From positions 1,302,001 to 1,366,000 of the forward strand of contig NZ_CP080492.1 in the NCBI RefSeq assembly GCF_019464495.1: DNA of 64,000 bases, given 5' to 3'. Positions 7,263-15,191 of this stretch are shown here, in pieces; positions within the stretch are counted from its first letter, which is position 1; each line of letters opens with the position of its first letter. The notes beneath the pieces were generated by a model. It was not told the DNA's origin, ran no database searches, and was given only the letters and a program-made list of their open reading frames with translations. The translations under genes were made by a program, and so were the position numbers. The DNA is from Leucobacter luti. GTDB taxonomy: Bacteria; Actinomycetota; Actinomycetes; Actinomycetales; Microbacteriaceae.

Positions 7263-7265
7263 ACT

Positions 7266-7823
7266 TCAGCGGCTTCCCGAGAGCGTTTCACTGTCCCCCG
7301 AGATCTCCCGTGAGACGCGGTTGAGGAAGCCCGCGACAACAAGACGCTCATCACGGCTCAGGCCCTCGGCAGCGGTCATTCGCCGCGCGTTCTGACGCCC
7401 GATTGCCCGCTGCATGCGGGCTTGAGTGGCTGGGGTCACATCGATGCTGAAGGCCCGGCGGTCGCGCGGATGCACGCCCCTGATGATGTGCCCATTGAGT
7501 TCGAGTCGATTCAAGAGTTTGGTGGTGGATGCTGCCGAGATGCGCAGGCGCGCGGCAAGGTCGCTTGGCGTCACGAGTTCCTCGCGCTGCCGGACTGCGA
7601 CGACGTACTGCAACGCTCGCAGTTCCGTCGAGTTCACCCCGAGTGCAGCGCGAGAGGCGAGCGCGAGGCCCCGTTCGGCCTCACGGAGCCGCTCGAGCGC
7701 GCGCGTCACCTCGGCGATCTCATGCGCCTCAGTTGCAGGATCGCCGGGGACCTCGAGCCCCGCCTCGCCGAGTGCGGCGAACGGTGGGGTCTCGTGGTTC
7801 GCGCGCTCTTCCATTGCAGTCAA
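7266..7823 (-). CDS. MarR-family regulator of the carotenoid operon (CrtR-like)
   Basis: Winged-helix regulator divergent from idi and the crt genes. A helical N-terminal region is followed by LGVNSTELRALQYVVAVRQR, then the recognition region LVTPSDLAARLRISAASTTK, LLNRLELNGHIIRGVHPRDR and the wing RRAFSIDVTP. In corynebacteria a MarR protein called CrtR represses the crt operon and responds to isoprenyl diphosphates; the same divergent arrangement here suggests the same role. The start is uncertain: TTG 7823 has GAGG about 9 nt upstream, while ATG 7814 lacks a site. A perfect 6-bp dyad with a 5-nt centre lies in the divergent promoter region and may be the operator. Confidence 0.75.
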   Translation of the reverse strand: MTAMEERANHETPPFAALGEAGLEVPGDPATEAHEIAEVTRALERLREAERGLALASRAALGVNSTELRALQYVVAVRQREELVTPSDLAARLRISAASTTKLLNRLELNGHIIRGVHPRDRRAFSIDVTPATQARMQRAIGRQNARRMTAAEGLSRDERLVVAGFLNRVSREISGDSETLSGSR

Positions 7824-7866
7824 TAGTAGTTGCCTCGTGGATCCCTCGAATCAGCGTTGGTTCCTT

Positions 7867-7883
7867 CAGGATTTATTATCCTG
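7867..7883. promoter_or_regulatory. Candidate MarR/CrtR operator between marR and idi
   Basis: Perfect dyad CAGGATTTATTATCCTG (6-bp arms, 5-nt centre) in the unusually AT-rich 127-nt divergent intergenic region. A TATAAC box at about 7892 could serve the idi promoter. Assignment to the regulator is inferred from position. Confidence 0.5.
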
Positions 7884-7950
7884 TGGTTTAATATAACTCG
7901 ATAGCTACTAAATTGCACGGCACTGAGTCACCACAGCGCAAGGAGGCGAG

Positions 7951-8502
7951 ATGACCACACATCCCGAATTGGTGGTGCTCATGAGCGCCGAGGGAGAAGC
8001 CGTGGGCACCGCAGAAAAATCTCGGGTCCACAGTGCCGACACCCCGCTCCACCTCGCCTTCTCCTGCTACCTCACCGACTCGGCAGGCCGCGTCCTCCTG
8101 ACCCGCAGAGCCCTCAGCAAGCAGGCGTGGCCGGGCGTGTGGACCAACAGTTTTTGCGGACACCCTGCCCCAGGCGAATCGTTCGAGCGCGCACTCACGC
8201 GCCGCGCCCACCAGGAGCTGGGCGTCGAACTTGATGAGCTGAACTCGGCGCTCCCAGACTTCCGCTACCGGGCAGTCGACTCAGCTGGCACGGTCGAAAA
8301 CGAGATCTGCCCGGTGTTCACCGCGCGAGTCCGCGGCGATCTCGCGCCCGAAGCCAGTGAAGTGGCGGAGTGGGCGTGGGTGGCCCCGGGCGATCTGGCT
8401 GTCGCACTTGCAGCAACTCCCTTCGTGTTCAGCCCCTGGCTTCGAGAGCAGCTCCCGCTCCTCACCGCACGCGGCGCACTCGACAGGATGGTCACGGCAT
8501 GA
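7951..8502 (+). CDS. idi: Isopentenyl-diphosphate delta-isomerase, type I
   Basis: Interconverts IPP and DMAPP, supplying the allylic primer for GGPP synthesis. The 183-aa length fits the type I (Nudix-fold) enzyme. Visible features: HLAFSCYLTDSAGRVLLTRR, the active-site cysteine in WTNSFCGHPAPGES with metal-binding histidines, and AHQELGVEL, a Nudix-like helix. A later EVAEWAWV block carries the second conserved glutamate region. AAGGAGG lies just upstream of ATG 7951. First gene of the carotenoid operon; its stop overlaps the crtE start (ATGA), so translation is coupled. Confidence 0.93.
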   Translation: MTTHPELVVLMSAEGEAVGTAEKSRVHSADTPLHLAFSCYLTDSAGRVLLTRRALSKQAWPGVWTNSFCGHPAPGESFERALTRRAHQELGVELDELNSALPDFRYRAVDSAGTVENEICPVFTARVRGDLAPEASEVAEWAWVAPGDLAVALAATPFVFSPWLREQLPLLTARGALDRMVTA

Positions 8503-9626
8503 CCAGGACCGACACGCGATCGCCAGCCGCAAGAGACACCACGACCCGGGAGATCTGTGCACAGATCGACCGACTGGTGGACGCCCGATCAGCCCGCGTC
8601 GCCGCGCACGGGCCGCACTTCGCTGAGCTCTGGGAACTCGCCGTTCGGCGGCTCCAGGGCGGAAAGCTCCTCCGCCCCCGCCTGGTGATGGGTGCGTTCG
8701 ACTCGCTCGCGAGCGGCACCACAGCAGCGCCGCGTGCCGCCGCACTCGAAATTGCGGCGGCCCTCGAAATTCTGCACTTCTCATTCTTGCTCCACGATGA
8801 CGTCATCGACGAGGATCTCGTTCGCCGCGGCGAACCCAATCTGGTCGGTTGTCTCGTCGCTGGCAAGATGCCCGGCAACACGATTGCAGCGCCCCCAGCG
8901 GACGGCTCAGGAGACACCACGAACCGCACGCTCCACTGGGCCCGCAGCAGCGGCCTCCTGGTCGGCGATCTCATGCTCACGATCGCGCACCAGATCATTG
9001 CGCGGCTTCACCTCCCTGAGCACGCTCGCACGCGGGTCCTTGATCTCCTCGAGGCCGCCGTCACCGAAACCGTGGCCGGAGAGTACTGTGACGTGGGGCT
9101 CGCGGACGGAGCGTTCGTTCCTGATCTGAGCCTCGTGCTCGACATGACGCGGATGAAGACGGCGAGCTACACCTTTGAGTTGCCACTGCGTATCGCGGCG
9201 GTCATTTCCGAAGCGCCTCCTGCCGCAGAGATCCAACTCGGAGAGGTCGGCCGCCATCTTGGCCTCGCCTTCCAGTTGCAGGACGATCTCCTGTCCGCGT
9301 TTTCACCGAGCGACTCCCACGGCAAGGACCAGTTCTCCGATTTCCGGGAGGGCAAGGAGACCGCGCTCATTGCGTACGCACGAATGACGAATGCGTGGCC
9401 GAGCGTCGAGCAGCTCCTCGGCACTGAGGGGTTCTCTGACGATTCTGGCCGCAGGATTCAGCGGCTGCTCACGGAATGCGGCGCGCGTGAGTTCATCGAA
9501 ACCCTCGTGCAGGATCAGATCCGGACCGCGCTCCAGGTCCTCACACGGGACGACTGCGCGGTCCCCCAGGCGACTTCCCGGTTCATTTTGGGGCTCGTCG
9601 ACTCGCTCGACGGGAGGCGCGCATGA
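8499..9626 (+). CDS. crtE: Geranylgeranyl diphosphate synthase
   Basis: Polyprenyl synthase that builds C20 GGPP from DMAPP/FPP and IPP. 375 aa from ATG 8499, which overlaps the idi stop by 4 nt; the frame is open further upstream but that would overlap idi deeply. GGKLLRPRLV is followed by the first Asp-rich motif in HFSFLLHDDVIDED (about residue 100) and the second region LAFQLQDDLLSAF, where the last Asp is replaced by Ser, as is common in actinobacterial CrtE. An Ala/Pro/Gly-rich insert (about residues 125-145) follows the first motif. Ends with an ATGA overlap into crtB. Confidence 0.92.
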   Translation: MTRTDTRSPAARDTTTREICAQIDRLVDARSARVAAHGPHFAELWELAVRRLQGGKLLRPRLVMGAFDSLASGTTAAPRAAALEIAAALEILHFSFLLHDDVIDEDLVRRGEPNLVGCLVAGKMPGNTIAAPPADGSGDTTNRTLHWARSSGLLVGDLMLTIAHQIIARLHLPEHARTRVLDLLEAAVTETVAGEYCDVGLADGAFVPDLSLVLDMTRMKTASYTFELPLRIAAVISEAPPAAEIQLGEVGRHLGLAFQLQDDLLSAFSPSDSHGKDQFSDFREGKETALIAYARMTNAWPSVEQLLGTEGFSDDSGRRIQRLLTECGAREFIETLVQDQIRTALQVLTRDDCAVPQATSRFILGLVDSLDGRRA

Positions 9627-10564
9627 AGCGGCGTGCGTCGGAGTGCAACGCACTCGACGATTACCGAGAAGCGTGCGAACAGGCCGCAGACCAGGTGATA
9701 CGTGTGTACTCGACGTCGTTCGGCGCAGCAACGCGCCTCCTGGGAGCACGGCATCGCCGGCACGTGCGCAATATCTACGCACTGGTGCGCATCGCCGATG
9801 AGCTGGTCGATGGCGTCGCAGCTGGCAGCGGACTCTCCCTCGTCGAGCAGCAGGAACGTCTCGGAGCCCTCGAAGCCGAAACGGACGGAGCGCTGCGTTC
9901 CGGATACAGCAGCAACCCGATCGTGCACGCGTTTGCCTGCACCGCACGAGCTTCGGGCATTGACGCCACACTCACGTCTCCGTTCTTCGCGTCTATGCGC
10001 ACCGACCTGATGGCGGCGCCCACACCAGCGGGCGCTGTGGTGCACGGCGTGCCACACGGCGAGGTACATCATCGCTTCGACGCCGCGGCACACAGCGCGT
10101 ATGTGTATGGATCCGCGGAGGTCATCGGCCTCATGTGCCTCCGCGTATTCCTCCGCGACAGCCGCGTCACTCCCGAGGCGCTGGCGCGGCTTGAGCAGGG
10201 TGCGCGAAGCCTGGGCGCCGCGTTTCAGAATGTGAATTTCCTCCGCGATCTCGCCGAGGACACCCAGCAGCTCTCACGCAGTTATCTCAGCGCTGACGCG
10301 CAGCTCACCGAAGCCCTCAAAGCGCAGTGGATCGCAACGATCCGCGCTCAGCTCGCCGACGCACAGGAAGTCATCCCCATGCTTCCGCCGGACGCCCGCA
10401 GGGCGGTCGACTGTGCGCGGAGGCTCTTCACTCGTCTGACTGATCGGATCGAACACACCCCGGTCACCGAGTTGCTCGAGCACCGGGTGCGCGTCTCCGG
10501 CGCGGCAAAGACGCTCCTCGTGCTCCAGTCAGTGGCCGGCGCAGGAAGTCGACGTGCAGCATGA
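9623..10564 (+). CDS. crtB: Phytoene synthase
   Basis: Condenses two GGPP to 15-cis-phytoene, the first committed carotenoid step. 313 aa. Squalene/phytoene synthase signatures are visible: VYSTSFGAATRLLGARHRRH, the first Asp-rich site in VRIADELVDG, and the second in FQNVNFLRDLAEDTQQLSRS. HRRHVRNIYALVR is typical of the family. The gene overlaps both crtE and crtI by ATGA, so the whole run is translationally coupled. Confidence 0.93.
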   Translation: MKRRASECNALDDYREACEQAADQVIRVYSTSFGAATRLLGARHRRHVRNIYALVRIADELVDGVAAGSGLSLVEQQERLGALEAETDGALRSGYSSNPIVHAFACTARASGIDATLTSPFFASMRTDLMAAPTPAGAVVHGVPHGEVHHRFDAAAHSAYVYGSAEVIGLMCLRVFLRDSRVTPEALARLEQGARSLGAAFQNVNFLRDLAEDTQQLSRSYLSADAQLTEALKAQWIATIRAQLADAQEVIPMLPPDARRAVDCARRLFTRLTDRIEHTPVTELLEHRVRVSGAAKTLLVLQSVAGAGSRRAA

Positions 10565-12567
10565 CCCGCACCATTGTGATCGGCGGCGGAATCGGCGGCC
10601 TTGCAACTGCGGCGCTCCTCGCACGCGAGGGACACCAGGTGCTCCTGCTCGAGCAGAATTCCCGCGTGGGTGGGCGCGCCGGCACCGTCACCCGAGCGGG
10701 GTTCCGCTTCGATACCGGCCCATCGTGGTACCTCATGCCGAGCGTCTTTGAACACTTCTTCGCACTCCTGGGCACTTCCGCACGCGAGCAGCTCGACCTG
10801 CGGACGCTCGATCCCGGGTACCGTGTCTTCACCGAGCCCGGAGCCGACACCAGACCGAACTGTGTGGAGGTCCCCTACGGCTCAGATCGCGTTGTCACGC
10901 TCTTCGAGGAGCTCGAACCAGGAAGCTCCGCCAAGCTACGCCGGTATCTCCGTTCGGCCAAATACACCTCGGACATGGCAGAGCGCACCTTCCTCTACAA
11001 CCCGTTCACGAGTTGGCGCTCGCTCCTCACTGCGCGGGTGCTCCGCGGGTTGCCGCGCCTCACCACCCTCCTCACGACCACGCTGCAGCGCTTCGTCGAG
11101 CGGCGCTTCACACACCCGGTGTTGCGACAGATACTCGAGTATCCGGCGATTTTCCTCGGCACCGATCCGCGCACAGCACCGGCGATCTACCACCTCATGA
11201 GCACGCTCGACCTCGATGAGGGGGTGCAGTACCCGATGGGGGGTTTCTGGGGCCTCGTCGAACGTTTCGAGGCACTTGCCCGCGCACAAGGCGTGGAGAT
11301 CGTCACCGGGGCGGAGGTCACCAAGATCCTCACTCGGCGTGAGGAGGCGGGGCTACACGCGAGCGGCGTCCGATGGCGCGACGCATCGGGCACCGAGCGC
11401 GTCGAGCACGCAAACGTGGTCGTCTCGGCCGCCGATCTGCACCACACCGAAACGGTGCTGCTGCCTGCCGAGGCGCGCAGCTATGACGAGCACTGGTGGC
11501 AGCACCGGGAGAGCGGGCCGGGTGCGGTCCTTGTGCTGCTGGGGGTGCGCGGGGAACTGCCGCAGCTCTCTCACCATTCGCTGTTCTTCACCTCAGACTG
11601 GAACACGAACTTCGACGCTATCTTTGGCGCCGAGCCGGAGCTGCCAGATCCGGCATCTCTCTACGTGTGCAAGCCGAGCGCGACAGACCCTGCGGTGGCG
11701 CCCCCGGGTTCCGAAAACCTCTTCGTGCTCGTCCCCATCCCCGCCGACGTGTCCTACGGCTCAGGCGGGATCGACGGCGCAGGTGACCCAGCGATCGAGG
11801 CAGTGGCGGATCGTGCAATCGCACACATCGCGAGCTGGGCCCAGATCCCCGATCTCGCTGATCGGATCATCACCCGTGAAACGATCGGGCCAAACGATTT
11901 TGCACACGACTACCACTCCTGGCGGGGCGGCATGCTCGGACCCTCGCATATTCTTCGCCAGAGCGCGATGTTTCGGGCGCAGAACGCCTCACCTCGGGTC
12001 TCGGGGCTGTACTACGCCGGGGCCACGACCGCCCCGGGGGTGGGAGTGCCCATGTGTCTCATCAGCGCCGAGCTCGTGCTGAAGCGGATCCGCGGTGATC
12101 GCACTGCGGGCCCCACCGCCCCGATCGCCCCGCGAAATCAGGCGACCGCGACCGAGCCCAGCCACTCAGGCGTGACCGAGGAGGGCAGGCGTGACCCGGC
12201 ACCGTGGCCCGGCATGGCGGCGCTCGCTCGCTGCCCGGCTGCGCGCGCCCCGCATCCGCGTCAAGATCCTGCTCGACTGCGATTCCGACAGCGCATGGCG
12301 AGCGCTCCACGACCCCACGGTTGCGGCCCAGCTGTACGCGCCGATCCTTCGCATGGCCCCCGTGCGCGGCGCACTCCCCGAAGCCTTCGTGTCTGGGACT
12401 CGCCTGCTCGTGCGGATCAGGCTCCTCGGAGTCGTGCCGCTCGGGAGGCAACTGATCGTGATCGAGGACGCAGCTCCCGGCGAGCTGGGTCCCGCACACC
12501 GCACGATGCGAGACATCGGCCATCCTGTGTCCGGTCCGCTCGCACTCCTCCGAGGGTGGCACCATGA
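10561..12567 (+). CDS. crtI: Phytoene desaturase; probable frameshift near 3' end
   Basis: FAD-dependent desaturase converting phytoene to lycopene. The N-terminal dinucleotide fold IGGGIGGLATAALLAREG is followed by RVGGRAGTVTRAGFRFDTGP, and the C-terminal FAD motif is LYYAGATTAPGVGVPMCLIS. The conserved domain ends near residue 520 (about 12110), a normal CrtI length, but the open frame runs on to 12567, 377 nt into the SRPBCC gene, with arginine/proline-rich sequence that looks like out-of-frame reading. A TGA one frame over at 12192-12194 would overlap the next GTG start exactly as the other genes of this operon do, giving a protein of about 544 aa. A single lost base in one of the CCCC runs at 12110-12133 would explain this. 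Confidence 0.88.
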   Translation: MTRTIVIGGGIGGLATAALLAREGHQVLLLEQNSRVGGRAGTVTRAGFRFDTGPSWYLMPSVFEHFFALLGTSAREQLDLRTLDPGYRVFTEPGADTRPNCVEVPYGSDRVVTLFEELEPGSSAKLRRYLRSAKYTSDMAERTFLYNPFTSWRSLLTARVLRGLPRLTTLLTTTLQRFVERRFTHPVLRQILEYPAIFLGTDPRTAPAIYHLMSTLDLDEGVQYPMGGFWGLVERFEALARAQGVEIVTGAEVTKILTRREEAGLHASGVRWRDASGTERVEHANVVVSAADLHHTETVLLPAEARSYDEHWWQHRESGPGAVLVLLGVRGELPQLSHHSLFFTSDWNTNFDAIFGAEPELPDPASLYVCKPSATDPAVAPPGSENLFVLVPIPADVSYGSGGIDGAGDPAIEAVADRAIAHIASWAQIPDLADRIITRETIGPNDFAHDYHSWRGGMLGPSHILRQSAMFRAQNASPRVSGLYYAGATTAPGVGVPMCLISAELVLKRIRGDRTAGPTAPIAPRNQATATEPSHSGVTEEGRRDPAPWPGMAALARCPAARAPHPRQDPARLRFRQRMASAPRPHGCGPAVRADPSHGPRARRTPRSLRVWDSPARADQAPRSRAAREATDRDRGRSSRRAGSRTPHDARHRPSCVRSARTPPRVAP

Positions 12568-12778
12568 GATGACCGTTCAGTCTGATGCACACGGACGCAC
12601 CATCTGGCTCGACGAACTCACCGTTTCCGGCGGTGCCGCACTGATAGGTGCACCCGTGCTGTGGGTCACCTGGCGTTGGCGCGGACGACGCCTCAGATCT
12701 CTCGCACGGTACTGGGGCGACCCTGCCCCCGAACCACGACCCCGTTCGACCCTTCGAAGGGAGCACACGACCCGATGA
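12191..12778 (+). CDS. SRPBCC (polyketide cyclase/START-like) protein in the crt operon
   Basis: 195-aa protein from GTG 12191, preceded by a strong GAGGAGGG. It shows the pattern of the SRPBCC fold: IRVKILLDCDSDSAWRALHD (strand then helix with W), followed by long amphipathic strands (LLVRIRLLGVVPLGRQLIVI) and ending with a C-terminal helix (WRWRGRRLRSLARYWG). This fold makes a deep hydrophobic cavity for lipids or polyketides. Position between crtI and crtYc, with ATGA coupling to crtYc, suggests it binds a carotenoid or precursor, or helps the membrane enzymes. I know of no defined step for it in isorenieratene synthesis, so the role is open. Confidence 0.7.
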   Translation: MTRHRGPAWRRSLAARLRAPRIRVKILLDCDSDSAWRALHDPTVAAQLYAPILRMAPVRGALPEAFVSGTRLLVRIRLLGVVPLGRQLIVIEDAAPGELGPAHRTMRDIGHPVSGPLALLRGWHHEMTVQSDAHGRTIWLDELTVSGGAALIGAPVLWVTWRWRGRRLRSLARYWGDPAPEPRPRSTLRREHTTR

Positions 12779-13146
12779 CAATCCCCGATTCTCTCCAGTA
12801 CCTCGCGCTCATGGCCGGCTGTCTCCTCCTGACGCTGCCGCTTGAGTTCGTGCTGGGAGCGCGCGTCTACCGCGCTCCGTTGCGGCTCCTTCAGGCGATT
12901 CTGGTGACGGTGATCGTGTTCTCGGTCTGGGATATCGCGGCTATCGGTGCTGGAATGTGGAGCTATAACCCACAGTTCACCACCGGGATCATGCTTCCAT
13001 TTGGTCTCCCGCTCGAAGAACTCGTCTTCTTTATCGCGATCCCCATCTGTGGTGTGCTCACCTATGAGGCGGTGGGCCGTGTCCTCACGTGGCTGCGTCG
13101 CCTCACACGACGGCACACGACCGATTCAATGAGGAACGAACGATGA
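12775..13146 (+). CDS. crtYc: Heterodimeric lycopene cyclase subunit CrtYc/CrtYe type
   Basis: One half of the actinobacterial heterodimeric lycopene cyclase. 123 aa with three membrane helices: LQYLALMAGCLLLTLPLEFV, LLQAILVTVIVFSVWDIAAI and a third after the conserved LPFGLPLEELVFFIAIPICG motif (PLEE is the family hallmark). ATG 12775 overlaps the SRPBCC stop; the same frame is open upstream, but that region belongs to the SRPBCC gene. Overlaps crtYd by ATGA. With crtU downstream the cyclase should form beta-ionone ends. A CrtYe role in C50 epsilon-carotenoids is less likely because no lycopene elongase (crtEb) is present in the operon. Confidence 0.85.
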   Translation: MTIPDSLQYLALMAGCLLLTLPLEFVLGARVYRAPLRLLQAILVTVIVFSVWDIAAIGAGMWSYNPQFTTGIMLPFGLPLEELVFFIAIPICGVLTYEAVGRVLTWLRRLTRRHTTDSMRNER

Positions 13147-13556
13147 ATCCCTGGGCGTTGTACCCCGTCGCAACACTCCTCACCATGATCGCGGTGATCC
13201 TCATCGAGTTGCTCTGGCTGAAGACCGGGATCTTCCGCACCGCCCAGTACTGGGTCGCAATGGTGATCATGCTCTCGTTCCAAGTGCTCGTCGACGGCTG
13301 GCTCACCAAACTCTCCAACCCGATCGTGATCTACACGCCCGAGACCATGCTCGGAGTGAGGTTCCCCTGGGACATTCCGGTTGAGGACTTCGGGTTTGGT
13401 TTTGCAATGCTCACCCTCACGCTTCTGGTGTGGAAAGTCACGGCACGGCGCTCGGTGCGCCCCTCGCCAACGCGGAGGCACGCGCCAACGCAGACGGAGA
13501 TGCCACCGCAGATCCCAACGCCGACGCAGATGCCGCACGAAACGACGAGAGGCTGA
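13143..13556 (+). CDS. crtYd: Heterodimeric lycopene cyclase subunit CrtYd/CrtYf type
   Basis: Second half of the lycopene cyclase. 137 aa: helices ALYPVATLLTMIAVILIELL and YWVAMVIMLSFQVLVDGWLT, then the conserved GVRFPWDIPVEDFGFGFAML segment with the acidic PVED motif matching PLEE in its partner. The C-terminal ~35 residues after the last helix are Pro/Thr/Gln-rich (PTPTQMPHETTRG) and look like a flexible tail. Start ATG 13143 overlaps crtYc. The next gene, crtU, would begin 2 nt after its stop. Confidence 0.85.
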   Translation: MNPWALYPVATLLTMIAVILIELLWLKTGIFRTAQYWVAMVIMLSFQVLVDGWLTKLSNPIVIYTPETMLGVRFPWDIPVEDFGFGFAMLTLTLLVWKVTARRSVRPSPTRRHAPTQTEMPPQIPTPTQMPHETTRG

Positions 13557-13558
13557 GT

Positions 13559-15191
13559 ATGACCCAGCGAGCCCCCGGCGCGATCGCCGCGCCGCTGAAT
13601 TCCCTGCCCACCCCGGCACACCCCGTGTGACCCAACCGCGCAAAGTGGTGGTGGTTGGGGGCGGATCGCCGGGCTCGCCGCCGCGTGCGGACTCGCTGAG
13701 CGCGGCGTCGAGGTCACACTCATCGAGGCAGAGGATCGTTTGGGCGGCAGAGTGCGCTCCTGGGAGGCCACGACCGACGCCGGAGACGTGACGATGAGCC
13801 GCGGGTTCCACGCATTCTTCCGGCAGTACTACAACCTGCGCGAGCTCCTCACCCGGGCGGGCGATCTGGATACGATGCTCAGCCCCATCGCCGACTACCC
13901 GGTAGTGAGCGCGCGCGGCGACGCCGACTCGTTCGCCAAGATCCCCCGCACTCCTCCCTGGAACTTCATGACGTTCGTCGCGCGGAGCCCGACGTTCCGG
14001 GCCCGCGACCTCGCGCACGTCGACATCGACACGGCGCTTTCGCTGCTGGACGTCGAGTTTCCTGAGACGTTCCGGAAACTTGACGGAGTGAGCGCCGCCG
14101 AGTTCCTCGACCAGTTGCGCTTCCCAGATCGAGCCCGACATCTCGCGCTCGAAGTCTTCGCGCGCAGTTTCTTCGCGGATCCGAGCGACTTCTCCGCGGG
14201 CGAACTCGTCGCAATGTTCCACGCGTACTTCCTCGGTTCCGCGGAAGGCCTGCTCTTCGACGTGCCACGCGATGACTTCGACACCTCACTCTGGGCGCCA
14301 CTGGGTCGGGCTCTCGAAGCGGCAGGGATGCGGCGAGTGCGCGGAGCCGTGACGAGCGTCGAGCAGCGCCGAGCGCACCATGAGTCCGGGCCGGAAGCTT
14401 TCTCCGGAACCGGGCGAGAAGGAACTCCGGAGTCGCTGGCAGCTCCGGAACCCGAGTGGCGCGTCTTCTTAGCCGATGGAAGCATCGAAACGGCAGATGC
14501 CATTGTGCTCGCTGCGGGCCCCGAAGCCACGCGCGAGATCATTGCGGCCTCGCCAGAGCTCGGTACGGACCGCTGGCGGCAGAGCATCGAGCGCATTGAG
14601 CTCGCACCGCCGTTCGCTGTGCTTCGGCTCTGGTTCGACGGGGTGGTCCACCCGGACCGTCCACCATTTCTCGGCACCGCGGGGTTCGGGCCGCTCGACA
14701 ATGTCAGTGTGCTCGAACGGTTCGAGGCCGGCGCTCTGGCGTGGTCGCGCGAACACGGCGGGAGCGTGGTGGAACTCCACGCGTATGCCATTGACCCCGC
14801 AGACCTGGACGATCCTGAGCGGCAGCGGGAGCTTGCCGCTCAGCTCCGAAGGGAACTCGAACGCGTGTACCCTGAGACCGCTGCGCTGACTGCGACCGCG
14901 GAGATCCTCCTTGTTGAACGCGACTGCGCACTCATCGGCACGGACTCCTGGGACGATCGTCCGCAGGTGATCACTCCGGCTCACGGCCTGGTGCTTGCGG
15001 GCGATTGGGTGCGCAGCGACCTCCCGATCGCGCTCATGGAACGGGCCGCGACGACTGGCTGGATGGCGGCGAACGAACTGCTCTGCGGCTGGGGAGCTGC
15101 GGGACACACGCTCTGGAGCGTGCCTACCCACGGCCGCCACCGGTGGCCGAGGGTGTCGCGGAAGCTTATGGCGCAGCTGCCGTGGAGGTGA
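13559..15191 (+). CDS. crtU: CrtU-like beta-carotene desaturase/methyltransferase; frame broken twice near 5' end
   Basis: FAD-dependent enzyme that aromatises the rings of beta-carotene to give isorenieratene. Recognised by RGFHAFFRQYYNLRELLTRA, RTPPWNFMTFVARSPTF, EVFARSFFADPSDFSAGELV and FHAYFLGSAEGLLFDVP. Three frames must be joined: ATG 13559 (MTQRAPGAIAAPLNSLPTPA), then from about 13627 TQPRKVVVVGGG, then from 13665 IAGLAAACGLAERGVEVTL onward to the stop at 15191. Adding one C to the CCCC at 13621-13624 and one A at 13665 restores a single ~544-aa protein with an intact Rossmann motif. As given, the longest piece starts at TTG 13740 and lacks the FAD-binding glycines. The 3' end overlaps the convergent P450 gene by 26 nt. 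Confidence 0.83.

Noticed and set aside
12195..12567. C-terminal extension of CrtI as a fused domain
   Set aside because: It is the +1 shadow of the SRPBCC gene with Arg/Pro-rich composition; no fold pattern visible.
13062..14222. 386-aa minus-strand open frame
   Set aside because: Antisense to crtYd/crtU; low-complexity Arg/Glu composition, no domain.
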